Assembly: GCA_033297075.1 (NCBI GenBank)
Contig: MU858281.1
Location: 1 to 52,788 of the forward strand
Direction of reading: 5' to 3'
DNA: 52,788 nt
Origin: Rhypophila decipiens
Taxonomy: Eukaryota > Ascomycota > Sordariomycetes > Sordariales > Naviculisporaceae
Shown: piece after piece, positions 33,034-45,761 of the stretch
How the letters are laid out: each line of letters starts with the position of its first letter
How positions within the stretch are numbered: the stretch's first letter is position 1
Translations under genes and position numbers: made by a program
Notes under the pieces: model-generated
What the model was told of the DNA's origin: nothing
The model's database searches: none
What the model saw: only the letters and a program-made list of their open reading frames with translations

Positions 33034-36000
33034 AAAGAAAGAAGCATGGGTTTGTCTTTGCATGGGGTTCATCGCGTTTGGCACGGAAAGACTACCCACG
33101 TGGATTCAAACAACAACGTCAAGGATCGTGGTGATGGAGGGACAGGAGGAAAGGGGGAAGAGGGAAGAGGGTGAATATGTTATCTAGTATTGCCCAATGT
33201 CTTCAAGTAAATCAACTTGCTGTCCACCACAGTTTTTTGTTCCAAATGATCTACGTGCACAGCATAGAAGCACGCACCGTGATGGTTGTCTTTATGACCT
33301 AGTAGAGATACTCGCACCTTTGACGAATCTGTACGGCAAGGTCATGTGTATTCAGCAGCGGCCATGTCCCTCCCGTGGTAACAGTACTAGCTTATCCTCA
33401 GTTCCTCACCATACAATCATCCCATTTTATACAGCACTGCATAATCTCCGCGCGTAAAGCTGTATCATATCGAACCAATCTTGAATTGGAACGAAAACGG
33501 ACTGGGCATTGAAGCAAATGGGTAAATAATGTATTGTACTCGGTTCATCGTCAATACCCCAAGGACTTAGCGGGTAGTCCCTTCTACCTAGTCACTCACC
33601 TACCTCTATCGGTGCCAGGGGTGACGTGAAGCGTCATTATTACAAATCAACCAATACCAGTTTGCCATCTTTCTACCTGTCTGACTAAACACGAGTTCCC
33701 TGCCTATCACCTGAGCATCCCGGTAGAAAGATTCACTCATAAGCACTGGAAAAGCTTGCCAAAGTCCGTATTGCCTCCACTGGCTTAAATAGACATACGA
33801 GGTAAATATGCCTTGCCAATCTGCCTACATAGAGTCCCCTCGACCAATCAAGTCCGTATACCCATATGTCGCAAATCCAGGACCGCAACGTGCCACATAG
33901 ACACAGCAATAGTTTTACTAATAGTAGATAGACAGCAGAAGCGAGAACGAAACCGACCAAACCGACGGCTCCATATATGCCATATCCGAAACCGATGTGC
34001 ATTTACGGATGCGCGGCCGCCTTGTGTAATGTAGTGCCATGCAGCAGGGCCGTTGCGGTGTGTGTGAGAATCTTCCCAAGTGGGGTGGGGGGGGGGCGGA
34101 GATACGGAAGTACAACCGGTGGTCCTGTCCTGTATGGCGGCGGGAAGGATAGCCCTACGAGGCGACGGCAAGATTGGGCCTTGCAGTGTCAGACTACATG
34201 TCAATCATGGAGGTTAAACGATTGTATTGATTACCTGCATCGGGATATCGGGAGTGGAGCAAGGAAGTTGTCAGCGTCGGTATTAGACTGTGACGTCGGG
34301 GAGGGCCGAGAACGCATCAGCTGCATCTTGCCCGTATGCCGGTGATGTCAGTTCACCTTGTTGAAATGCATGGATGGATGGATGATGCAGTGCACGGTAC
34401 GAGGCCGTATGGTGCGGAATGGGAACCACTAGATGGGTGTCCCGCTGATCGTGATGTATGTACTTAGCAAGTAGAGGGTGTTGTCCGGGTAGGTATTTTT
34501 GCGTTTGGGGGCCTAGGACGGGAGGGAGGGACAACTTCCAACAAAGTGTGGTAACAAGAAAGCGGACCCGGGCCGGCACCGAGAATTCCTCCATTCGCAA
34601 GATGACCCCAAAACCGGGAACGTGCCTCCAAAACGGGGAGAGTCAGTGGGTGTATAAAACCCGGCGACCTGGATCGCGGGGACCTCCCATTGTGAAGTGG
34701 GTCACCGGTGAACAAAAAGTTAAAACTCCCGGCCAGACTTCGGCGTCCTTGGTGTGGTGGGCTGTCGGCCAGTCGCACAGCAGGGTCAAAATCGCTGGAT
34801 CGCACCCGGTGTCCCGGCCCGGAAGACGATCGGTGGCTGCGGCGTGGGGGCGCCAGCCACACTGCATTCATCTCCCGTCCCCTGCATCAGCTTGCTCGAT
34901 GTGGCTGACTGATCGGGGATTTGGTTCAAGATTGGCTGACCAAGACATCGCCATGAAACTGCTGCTCAGGGTTAGATTAAGTGAAAAGAAGGGTGGTAGG
35001 TTTGAGGGAGGAGGACATACCCCTGTTACTAACTGGCCGTTTGCTTTTTTTGCGACCAGGTTTTCGGGATCAGTCATCAATATGTTTTCCCGGTTTGGAA
35101 GCCGGTGAGCTTGTTCAGGTGCTGAAAACAGCTGTGAATCAATGCCAGATGCCAAGCTCCAGTACTCATGAAACAGCCATTTGCAGTATTAGACCTTCCT
35201 ATGATGAGAGTATGTTATCAGACTGTGCTCTTGAACCGAGATGTGAGAGACGATCGTTACCGATGATTGTCGCATGATTGTTCCCCATGACTTTCTCATA
35301 CCTTGGTCTGCTTTTCCCAGGGTCGAATTTTCTGCCGGGACCAAAGCATATGATACTGTGGTTCAAGTCGTTCCCGTCCCGCCCATCACCAAGCCCATGA
35401 ACAAGAGCATGAACAAACTACCAAGATCCCGTTAGAAATGCATTCTCATAGGTTGCGCGACGTAACTGTAACTGATGAGGATGACGGATCTATGATATGG
35501 TCGTGACATGGTCGCCAGGAACCAAATAATTACAGATGGCGGTTGTGTTCTCATATCATTTGCGCAATAAGCGCCAGTGTTCTGTGAGGATTGACGCAAG
35601 TTCCGTCCTGAAGCCACTTGGTCAATAAATTGCCGCCAATTCAATAACGTGAGTGGGTGAATTTAAGCGACAGCTTCGCCGTTTGAATTTTGAACAGATC
35701 CATCAGTGTGACGATACCCATACCTACAGTATAGTCGCGTATAGGGATGCAATCTTGGCGCTTTAAGTGGCTTCGTTATGCAAATGGATTAGAAGTGCGG
35801 TGATAGGACAGCTTACGCAATTTTCCAAGTCTGTCCGTAGGTTGGTCGAGTCTAACCAGATCGATCGCTTAATTTGACGACCAGTTCTCTGACAACAACT
35901 TACCGAATTACTTGGCGAGGTCTTCGAACCTCCATGCTGAAAAGTTCATGTATCCGTACTGTACAGTATGGGGTCCTCTGGGTGCTAGCAAAGGTCTGGA
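33034..36000. other. Gene-poor region, first part
   Basis: No recognisable gene, RNA or mobile element. A run of ten G occurs near 34087-34096. Overlapping plus and minus frames around 34458-35155 exclude each other and lack domain similarity. Confidence 0.45.
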
Positions 36001-39000
36001 AGGTGAGGGACCTTGCTACATGGAGACAGGAGGAGTTTTCACTATCTATTGCATGCCATGGCTGGCGCCTCATGGGACCGTGTATTACTACTCTGCATCG
36101 CAGTGTGAGCTCGGGGTTTTTCTAGTTTTTCGAGTAAAAACATGTAACGAGTCCTGATTTGTCGAGTCCTGACATCGCCTCTGATGAGCACCAGGAATTG
36201 CTCCTTTGATCCACAGCGATGAATGTCGGTGTCGTATTGCTCAATGGTCGGCTCAACATCCAGAGCGAGTTAATGAGATTGAGATCATGATTCCGGGCTT
36301 CATAGGGAAATCACAAGCGAGAATATCAGGCGGATGCTCCCTAAGTGACTATTCTATAACGCACAGCCACAAGCTTGGCTTCGTAGGTTTTTTGACAGTA
36401 ACGTACGCAGGGATTACCGGTAGTAGTACCGTAGTCTTGCCCGGGAGGTTGTAGTGCTACTGTGCTAGGTCCGATCCATCGCTTCGGGAATCGTCCATCG
36501 GCATCTTGATTGCCAAGTTGACTCGTTACGGTGCTTCCTGGCTTCGGCGTTTGGGAAATAAGGCCGCTACATCGTCGAGCCGTAATGACATGACTCGTGA
36601 ATTATCGGAGATCTGCGAATCAGAGTTGCTGCAACGGCCTTGTTATGCTTCGTGCCGCGAAACGGATCCTCACAGCTTGGCGGACGTGGACGGTTTCACG
36701 ACCCTACTATATTGTGTCTGGAAGTCAAGTAGCAGCGTTTATTTTGACGACATGGCTCCCCTTGCCGCCAAGGGTAGCTCAAGTCTTGGATTGCTTCATG
36801 CCTGATTGGGAAGAAAGAAGCGATGAATATTACGCCGCCTTGAGGCAGAAGGATGAGTAAAGTGCGTACTCCAACGCCGCAAGAAGATGATGAGTGATCA
36901 GAGCTAGTTTGAGAAGAGCAGCAACGATACATGTGGCTGGCGGTCCATGAACTTTGGACCTCATCAAAGATGTGGCACAGGTAAGAGGTAGGACGCGTAC
37001 CTCACATGATTTGCGTTTGATGTATCAGAGCTATGCCTCGTAGGGCCGCCTCGTTCAGGGGAGGAACCACATTTCAGTGTAGAGGAGGGGCGGGAAAGCG
37101 GCGTCTGATGACCCCAATTCGCGGGGAATTCTTGTACCATAGTAATACTAAACGCACTGTACTAATGGTTCATGCGGGATCTGTACGTACTGATATTGAC
37201 TTGTATGCAGATTGTACCGGTATCAGGAGTGGACAAGAATTACACTTGGGCTTTGTGACAGCTACATCGGATAGCGATGATGCATGCACCGATGCGACAA
37301 AAGGTGGGTCATACTACGCGTAACTATAAATTGTAGGTCGCCTAGGATGGAGGACAATATAATTCCATGGAGGACTGAAAAGAATCTGGTTTCTAGGTGA
37401 TGTCAAAAGGATTTCGAGTCGGCTATCTGGACCTATTTTGGAAGGAAAGATGAGATAAAATCGGCTGCAGCGGCAAGCTCTGATGTTAGTATCCAACAGA
37501 GTAGTGACTTCGATATAGCGGCAGCGCTGGGCCGACAGTAGGTTACTGGAGTGTGAATCGAGAGCAGAAGCAGGGTTGGGGGCCATGCCGTGATCCCTTC
37601 AACTCTTGGGAGGAGCCGGGCCGTTGAACCGTTGGGCCAGTCTAGACCCAGAATGAAAACTTATCCTAGCCGTTCCAATCAAACGTGGTCACCTATCCGT
37701 CCCTTTAGAGTTTTTCCCACCCGTCTGCTGTTTGAATGGCATGTCCGAGTCATGCTGTCCATTGTTTCTGGCGGTGTCTGAAGCTTGGAAAATCTTGCCA
37801 TTGCTTGTGTCACAGTGTCACAGAGCGTCTCTTCCTTCCTGGCCAGTTTCCAAACCCATTCCACACCATGGATCGCTATAAGTGGATCAGTGGATCTCCG
37901 CCAGGGGCCTCTAGTGGGGAACAAGAGCCTTGGAAGCGCTCCACCCCACGCTGATTCCATATCCTGGTCGATCCTAGTGGGCCCTATTTGTGGGTATTCG
38001 GGCACTCGGCGACAACGCTAGAGTGCAGTACTTTCCCATTGCTACGGGGCCCTCCACCGAAAACCACGGCGCAAAACCACAGGAGACGAGAACACTGTTT
38101 TGGACTCGTCCCATCTTTTCTATATGCCCGCTCCTCCAATGAGCACACCTCTTGCTCGCCGTGACTGACTGGGCGTCGTGATGAACTATTTCAAGCACCA
38201 AAATATGCGGCATTGGCAGGCAGACCCTGCAGCGCCGACGAACTATCAATATTCATCCAATTGCACTTCCGGATAACTGCCAGTCCGATATTAGACATTT
38301 TCTGTCATTCGGTTCGCAAAAAGCAGAAAACTCGTCCTCCAGTCCAACTGGCATCAGCTTCTGTCCGAGCGTGCGCAGAATTGGAAGAAGGCCAATAGAA
38401 CTGGTTGTAATCTTGGTGCCCAGAGTTGCCTGTCAAGATAACCTCACCTGCCAATTCAAGCGACAGCGGTAGCAACGAACAGGACGGGTTTCATTGCCAA
38501 CCAGGCACAGATTCAGCACAGCCTTTATCTCCGAGCGGTTCATCAGGCACGGTTACATTGCGCGACCAGGCAAGAAAACGCCTAATCAATTATTCGCCGG
38601 GCGGTGTCTAGCATCCGGACAATACACCCGTATAGTTGTGCATGAAAACATTAAAGAACAGCATCCGCTTGAGTCAATGAGGTCACCAATCTCAGTCGGG
38701 AGCGAAGCTATCACGGATTCAGCCATGAAGTACCTATGGGAAGGGGTGTCCCGTCCCAAACCCACGAACGTGCTGTGCCTCGACGTTGCAGCAAGATGCA
38801 TGGTCCTTCGGTAACACCCAAACAGAACTTCCCCCGGTCTTGGCTGATGGAAGTCAACCTGATCCACTCGAAGAATTCGCTTCTCCAGGGCGCAGTACCA
38901 CAAGGAGTCCACTAAGAACAATGTCAAGTTTGGGGGCCAAGAACCATGCTGCCACTGCTGCCAGAGACGAGAAAACGAAAATATTCGTCTGTTTGCTCAG

Positions 39001-39594
39001 GCCGTGTGAAGCAGACGAAAGTAACGCTGGGCATGATGCTTGCTGCGAACGCTATCCGCAGCCCCTTGACAACCATCCCAGGCAGAGCCCCTGCCTCTGT
39101 TGTCCATATGCTCATGCCGCTGAATTGGTTACCGTATGTCAAGGCAGACCCCAGCTAACGCTCTACCTTCCGATAGGTGCCATAGTCCTGTCGTACACCA
39201 CACATCCCTACCTCCTTGCCGAGTTCTTGGCTTGGAGCTAATTCTGTTTTGATGCCCCAGCGGAAACAGTGGTCGTCCAGTAGGCACCAGGCACCCTTTT
39301 ACGGACACCGTTACCAGAGCATGGAAAACCTCGAACAGTGTTGATTACTGGGACCAGGACAGGCGCAGCACTGACTCCGTATTGCTCACTCACCAAGCCA
39401 CCGATTACCAGTAGATTGTCCACGGGAGCAGTCCCGTCTCGGAATACTACACCAGACATATGCAAAGCCTAGTCTAGTTCCTGCGACCAGAATCTCGCCT
39501 GTCGCATGCCCAGTCTCAGGTCGAAGCCATCTGGGAAACACATGTCGAACCCTGGTCCGTCACCTGGTCTCGCTTTCCCTGGCCAGATACGTTC
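36001..39594. other. Gene-poor region, second part
   Basis: Frames of 60-150 codons occur (for example 36506-36860, 37679-38005 minus and 38786-39241), but starts are mostly non-ATG and the products have no recognisable domains. Composition stays near that of the rest of the window, with no strong AT bias of the kind left by repeat-induced mutation. Confidence 0.45.
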
Positions 39595-39602
39595 TATATA
39601 TG
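39595..39602 (+). promoter_or_regulatory. Possible TATA box of the Clr5-domain gene
   Basis: TATATATG about 330 bases before the ATG at 39930. The long leader this implies is C-rich and low in G. Confidence 0.35.
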
Positions 39603-39929
39603 TACTTGGCTGTAGCGCTGGTCTGATCTACTATCAGATTGCTTGTAGACACAGGCAGACACGCTCGTCTTCGTCCCTTCACACAACGCTCGCTGCACAT
39701 AGACGCATTATCCCATTCCCAGCTTTTTCCTCACACAGCCACGCCACAGCCGTTTGTCCATATATCCAGCTGCTCCCAGATGTATTCAGAAGCGTCACAT
39801 GTCTCATATAGACCTCACCTCGCTGTCGAGGTCGATCTTGGTCCCGCCCCTCGTTCCAAATTCTGGTGCAACATCCTCTCCGATTCACCCCTTCGACGAT
39901 TAGCCAAGGGCGCCCCAGTTGACCTCGCC

Positions 39930-42059
39930 ATGGAGAAGAGATCAGCTGCTCGGCGACGCACAGCCAGTGACAGCGGAAACGACAGCCCCGGGCCGGCAAG
40001 CGGCGGAGGAAGTGGGGCCGGAAGTATAGCAACCTCTCGCAAGTCCCGGTCAGAGACTCAGTCGTCATCATCCATCGTGAGAACTTCCTCCAAGGCTTCC
40101 AACGCTTCTGGGTCTTCGAAAGCCTCCAAGCCCTCTAGGCCATTCACGACGCAGTCAACCTACGCCTCGCCCGAGAACTGGGATCTCCATCGCGCAGAGA
40201 TCACCACGCTCTACCTCGACCAAGACAAGACGTTGAGAGAGGTCAAGGAATACATGGAAAAGACACATGGCTTTTTCGCAACGTGGGTCTCTCGTCTTTA
40301 TTACTTGGCTGGACCATGGTCGGGCTAACCTGTTTTGAACCACAGCGAGAAGATGTACAAGACACGAATAAAAAAGTGGGCCTTGGACAAGAACAACAAG
40401 ATGGATGAGGTTGTTTACATGGTCCGCATCAAGAACCAAAGAGAGGCCATGGGCAAGAGGACCGAGTTCATTATCCGGAACCGCCCCGTGGACTGGAAAG
40501 ACATTGAGCGCTACATGAACCGCACTCCAGGCCTGCAAGCCAAGGTCGAAGACAGCCAGTTCGAGCTGGGCAGTTCCATCCATGGCATTGTCTGCCGAAC
40601 TCCCTCGCCCGATCCCGCTCAGATGTTGTCGGTACCGCCCAACCTGAACGCAACACGCTATCTCACTTTGCAAGAGGAAATCATGACCCTTCTCCGAGAT
40701 TACATGACTGGAGCTTTTACAAATAAGCTCTGGGTCAACTCGCCAGCCGATAACTGCTACTACGGACCTAACGGAGCTGCAGCTTCGTTCCGGTTAAGCC
40801 AGTGGTATGAGGGACTCGAGGTCGCCGGGCGGTGGGAGGCAGACGAAGCTGACACGGTCAGGCTGATCAACATACAGCTAGACCAGATCCGAGACATCAT
40901 AAGAGACGAAGAGCCATCCTTGCTCTCTTGTTTCATCCTGTTCCACCACCACCTCTCGCACCACAGAGCCAGCTTGGCCCAACACGTCTGCCCTTTTGTT
41001 GCCAGCATGTGCGAGGTTGTCCTCGGCCCTCATCATCCCATCACTCGTATCTGGCAGCGCGTCTTGGAACTGCCCATGGAAGAATTTGCAATCACGTTGG
41101 AGCGTAGCGCCCAGTTTAGGTACAACTTCTTCCGGTCCAATCTCCAAGGGGGCGAGCGCAACTGGACGAGTGTCTTCTCCCTCTGCCAGTATGCAGCAAG
41201 TCTCTCCCCCAACAATCCCGCCGAGGTGGAACGTCTTACGCGGTCCATGATGAGAGAATTTGACGTCTCCACAGAGCTGCGATTTCAAATAGACAGCCAG
41301 CTCATGATGAAGCTGGTGAGCATGAACATTGCGAGCGGGAACTACGACACAGCCGCTGAGATGCTAGAGCGCATCAGAGAGCGTATTGTCTATGGTGAAC
41401 CGTTTGGGCTTCCCTACTTTAGCCGTCTTGTCTCGTCTTACTATCGCGAGCTGGCGATCCTGTACTTGGCAACCGGGCGTCAAGTAGAAGCAGCGGCCCT
41501 CTTGCGCAAGAACTACAACTACTGCATCGAGAACTTTGGACCCACTGCCTTCCGAACCATGCGTCTGGCTATCAGCATGCTGCATTACAATATTGCTCAG
41601 ACCCCAGACGAGCTGACCGAGTGGGAATATGTCGTCAACCAGGGCAGACTGGTGCACCTCAACAAGGCCATGAACCATAGCGAAGCTATCGTCTGGACAA
41701 CGAACACGGCGCCTCAACCGGTGGTACAAGTTCCTATTGTTACACAAGCCGAGGCTAGTCACGGTATCTTGACCATGCGACCCAGGGCAGGGCAGGCGAC
41801 CATGTCGGGAATCCCCGATGTGCACATTCTTCCCAGCAGTTCCAGAATGGGCATGTCAGTCATGACAACAAGTCCCATGGAGATTTCCATCGATCCAGCA
41901 CTCGATCTCCAGGTTGGTTTCGGCCATCCGTCAAGAAAGTCGTCCGAAACCAGTTCGGGCAGTTATTATCACAGCCATGAGGACTCATCGCCGAGCTATT
42001 CCACGCACAGCGGCCAAGGGCTGGAGCATCTTCATATTCCGCGCAAACATTCGAATTAG
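39930..42059 (+). CDS. Clr5-domain protein with helical-repeat body
   Basis: Exons 39930-40282 and 40346-42059 are joined across a 63-nt intron (GTGGGT, GCTAACC, CACAG), giving 688 residues. Residues 1-80 are Ser/Arg-rich and disordered. Residues about 81-135 match the fungal Clr5 domain: NWDLHRAEITTLYLDQ, TLREVKEYMEKTHGF and YKTRIKKWALDKNNK. The intron falls inside this domain. The rest is mostly helical, with repeat-like segments that may be TPR-related around residues 330-560. A Ser/His-rich tail follows. Clr5-domain proteins are fungus-specific and their role is not settled; nuclear or regulatory roles are suggested by the small helical domain. The ATG at 39930 was chosen because it starts the polar N-terminus. 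The frame is open further upstream to 39639, but only from a non-ATG codon. Confidence 0.86.
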
Positions 42060-42105
42060 CGCCAGCATAAGAGGACTTCAGATAATTGTATGTCTAGGCT
42101 GGTTA

Positions 42106-43893
42106 CTACTCGGAAGCCATCTCTTTCTCACGCTTCTTCTCCTCCTTCCTGGCTTCCTTGTCTCGGTACTCCCCACGCCACTTGATTCCATAATGCATCA
42201 CCAACCACATGGAAGGGCCGAACACGACAAACAAGCCTCCAAGAAATGTAAACGCGCCTCCAGCGCCCCATGCATCAATCATGGGGACAATTGCGGCACT
42301 CGCCGCAGCGCCAAGGAGGCACCTCGTCAAGTTGTTGGCCGCGACAGCCGAGCCCGCTTTGCCTGGGTGAATGTCGACAATCAGCGCATTCACCGTGTTG
42401 ATGAAGCCGACGATCCCAAGACCCTGGAGAAACAAGAGCACACAGGGGACCGCAAGGTGTGCGCGGTACTCGACGGCCCACCCCCAGCAGATAGTGACGC
42501 ACGTCGTCAGGACGAGAAGAGGCAGCCCGAGCTCTAATCTTGCCCGCTCGATGGGGAACTTGCTCAAGTCCATCTCCCGAGTCTTGTCGACCGGCATGCC
42601 CAACTTGTTCGCATGGCGGACGTAGTTCTTGTTCATCAGCGGACCGACGACCAAGGCGGCAATAATACTCCCGCCCGCCATGGGCAGGTACATCAGACCG
42701 ACCTGCAAGTCCGTCAGCCCATACAGCTCGGTAAACTGGCTGGGCATTGCCGTAGCAGTGGCATAAAAGCCAGCAAACACAATCCCGCTATAAAACAGCA
42801 AGACTCCCAGTTCTTTCTCAAACAACAGAGCCAACGAGGCCAGCAAATTCGGGCCCTTAATCTTGGACTTGACCCCCTCCGGCCGAGAGACAATCGACTC
42901 TGTTCGTGCCACGCCAACTTGTCCCGCTTCAAGGCTCCTATTCTCTCTCTCCAGCCTTTTTCTCCGTCTCACCAACCCCTCCCGTCCAAGCCTCCAGAGC
43001 GTCTTATGAACAGCCCTGACCTTGCCACGCTCCCTCTCCTCCTCAAGAGACCCATTGCCCACAATAACCCTACAAGTCTCGGGAAACCACAACACCAAAA
43101 CCGCCAGATTTACAACCGCAGCAATCGCCAGCACCCAAAAGATCCACCTCCATCCCAAAAACTGGACAATCACTCCCCCCAAAACCGGCCCTAAGGATGG
43201 TGCCAATACCGTCGGAATGGCCGTAATGCCGATATACTCGCCTCTTTCGGCGCTGGTAATGATATCCGCCACGACAGCTTGGCACAGTGCCACAGTGGTA
43301 CTCGACCCGGCGGACTGCAAGCACCGTATCGCCAGCAATGATGCATAATTCGGAGACAAAGCGAGTCCAATATTCGCTGCGATGTATATAACAAAGCAGA
43401 TGATATACGCGGGTCGACGACCTGCACTATCTGCCAAGGAGCCGATTATGGTAGGCGTGATCCCTTGGAAGATCATATATGTCGTCACGGTCAGGTTTAT
43501 CTCTGCGCTTGAGACGGAAAAATCGTGCGAGAGGGTGGGTAATGCCGGTAAATAGATTTGGGCGGTTAGGGGGGAGAAGAATGCTGATAGGGAGGCGAAG
43601 AGGACTATCAGGCGCTTTGTGGTTTGGGAGTAGATCGTGAATGGTGGTTGTGCTTCGACCTGGGCCGGTTCTTCTGCGCGAGTTGTGGATAGGGACGCCG
43701 AGGTGCGGTTTGAAAGGGGTGATGAAGGTGATGGTTCGGCGGGAAGGTCTTTCTTCTTCTCGGATACAAGTTGTGGCCTTGAGTCGGCATCTTGGATGCG
43801 AGGTGATGGTGACGATGTTGTTGGCACATCAGCATCGCTGGCTGAGTCGGCTTGGTGTTTCATTCCGTGGTCCCGGTCCCGGTCTGGGTCCAT
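42106..43893 (-). CDS. MFS drug:H+ antiporter, QDR/DHA1-like
   Basis: A single exon of 595 residues from the ATG at 43893, which lies in an ideal ACCATGG context. The frame stays open upstream to 44067, but only from a TTG. The first 85 or so residues are polar and cytosolic. Twelve transmembrane helices follow in two groups of six. The MFS signature between helices 2 and 3 reads GSLADSAGRRPAYI, and the DHA1 antiporter motif is seen around GPVLGGVIVQFLGWRWIF. A long charged loop (LEEERERGKVRAVHKTLWRL and onward) separates the halves. The protein resembles fungal quinidine-resistance (Qdr) type exporters, which expel drugs, polyamines or organic acids across the plasma membrane. Its 3' end faces the Clr5-domain gene with 46 bases between stops. 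The specific substrate cannot be read from the sequence. Confidence 0.9.
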   Translation of the reverse strand: MDPDRDRDHGMKHQADSASDADVPTTSSPSPRIQDADSRPQLVSEKKKDLPAEPSPSSPLSNRTSASLSTTRAEEPAQVEAQPPFTIYSQTTKRLIVLFASLSAFFSPLTAQIYLPALPTLSHDFSVSSAEINLTVTTYMIFQGITPTIIGSLADSAGRRPAYIICFVIYIAANIGLALSPNYASLLAIRCLQSAGSSTTVALCQAVVADIITSAERGEYIGITAIPTVLAPSLGPVLGGVIVQFLGWRWIFWVLAIAAVVNLAVLVLWFPETCRVIVGNGSLEEERERGKVRAVHKTLWRLGREGLVRRRKRLERENRSLEAGQVGVARTESIVSRPEGVKSKIKGPNLLASLALLFEKELGVLLFYSGIVFAGFYATATAMPSQFTELYGLTDLQVGLMYLPMAGGSIIAALVVGPLMNKNYVRHANKLGMPVDKTREMDLSKFPIERARLELGLPLLVLTTCVTICWGWAVEYRAHLAVPCVLLFLQGLGIVGFINTVNALIVDIHPGKAGSAVAANNLTRCLLGAAASAAIVPMIDAWGAGGAFTFLGGLFVVFGPSMWLVMHYGIKWRGEYRDKEARKEEKKREKEMASE

Positions 43894-45761
43894 GGTTTCT
43901 TTTGCCTTTTTTTTTCTTTCTTCCAGCTCCCCTGGTCCCGGGTTGCTTGCACAATTTGACGACTGGCGTTGGGGTTCTTGATCTGATATCTGTTGTGTCT
44001 TGTACTCTGTTTGTTGTCTCTGTTTACGAATACGGGATTTGATACCAGCTGGGAGTTTGGGATCCAATTATTTCCCTTTCTGTTAATTTCCTCTCCTCGT
44101 CTTGTCTCCTTTCCGTCTTTCTGTTTCAGGTTTTTTTCCAAAACAGGTCGCTACACAGCAACAACACTGGCAGAGGGGGAATTAGAAAAACCAGATACGT
44201 AGACTGGGCGAATAACAAAATTGCAATCTGAAACCGACGGAAATGTTGACTGACTGCAACAATGGATATCATGGAGAATTTATACACATCGCATTTGTGT
44301 TGTTAGGTTAAGATTTTCATGTTCACTGACCGCCCCCATCGGATCCTCACCGGGGCGCTACTCGCACTAATTCTTGCCCCCTTGGGCCGTCCATCCTGGC
44401 CTGGTCAATCGATAACGTCAATTGACGAATGACGTCCTCACGCACTCCAACTCTTAAGCCCTGATTGTGGAGTCTGGGATCCGCCATCGCCGGTTCTTGG
44501 CCGCTGGGGCAGGGTGGAGTTTGGTGGTTGGGCGAATCATGAGCCAGAACTGGAGCTTCATGTGGGGCGCCTCGGTGCCGAACCGGCCGGTTCCCTCGGC
44601 GGCGTTCGGGGTTAAGGCATACAGGCTCGCTTCGAGCCTGCATCTGCCGGGCTGATAAATCAGAATGTTGGGAAATGAATGGAATATTTATGAATGTCTT
44701 GTGAGAAGGTCATGAAACTATTTATCTTTTTTTCTGGCAGTCTGGTGCTCATGCTTGGGAACCCACGTTATTACCGGCCATAAGTTATAGTGACTGAGCG
44801 CGGGTTGACACTGAAATGATATGTGAGCTTGCTTGTTTCGTGCGCTTGAAAATTCTCGAGCGGTAATTTGTGATAAAGCGGTAAGTTGTGATAATTTGCC
44901 TCTGATCCGGGCTGAAAGTGGACATGTGAGCAAGATTGCAAGTACAGGAATGAACGCAGATAAGAAAATCTTGTCATTTACTGAACTTAGTTCGCTCAAT
45001 TCAGCATATCAACAACGAAAGAACCAATCATTCAGAGCGTTAATTACGTCAAGGAAAAACTCGGTTGGAAAAAGAGAGTGATGGCCGGTCTGATCTTGCT
45101 TGTACTTACAGATGTAGAGGAACTAGATCTCTAGTTTAAGGAGCTCACTTGAGAACCATCTCAGTGGACCTATACGAACCTAAGGTTGGGAACTTTTCTC
45201 TCAATGAGAAGCATGCTCTGACAATTATATCCTTCTTGTGATATAACGATTTATGTACCGTGTGGTTATATGATAATCTGTGTCACCTCGAAGCCCAGTA
45301 ACATCAGAATAAAAAGCATGAGTATGTTCCCGTACTACCCGTATAGCTTCAGTCACTCTACTTTGGTCTTAGACTACTTATTACGTATCTGACAGTTTAA
45401 TGTCAACTCAGCGATGTATCGTGAAGCTGCCTCAAATGTTGGGCAACAGGAAGCCATTATGTCAGCACCTCTCGGGAACAAGCGGCACAACTTGAAGCAC
45501 AAATCACAAAGCCGGCCTGGAACGGCCCGTGAAACAGGGCTGCCTGGGGCGGCAAGGAACAGCCAAATGCCCCGCATCATGCATGCTGCAGCTGGTCCGC
45601 TGACACCCTTCGGGGCAGTTGCCAGGTGGTTGTGCAGCTCCAATCTCACCCGTGGACCTAACGAGACAGCTCATGGGCTCACTCTCACCCCTCAATTGAG
45701 ACGGCCTTCATCTACAACTCCATCTCCCACCACGCTGTTTATTATATGACATCCCCGGAGT
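43894..45761. other. Divergent promoter region, MFS and GH31 genes
   Basis: About 1.9 kb between the two start codons. CT-rich sequence on the plus strand at 43900-44160 represents the purine-rich 5' leader of the MFS gene. No coding frame with recognisable similarity is present, and I see no RNA gene. Confidence 0.5.

Noticed and set aside
34458..35155. Overlapping 216-codon plus and shorter minus frames
   Set aside because: Neither has recognisable similarity, and they exclude each other.
43894..44067. N-terminal extension of the MFS transporter to 44067
   Set aside because: The upstream start is a TTG. The ATG at 43893 has an ideal context and gives a normal length.
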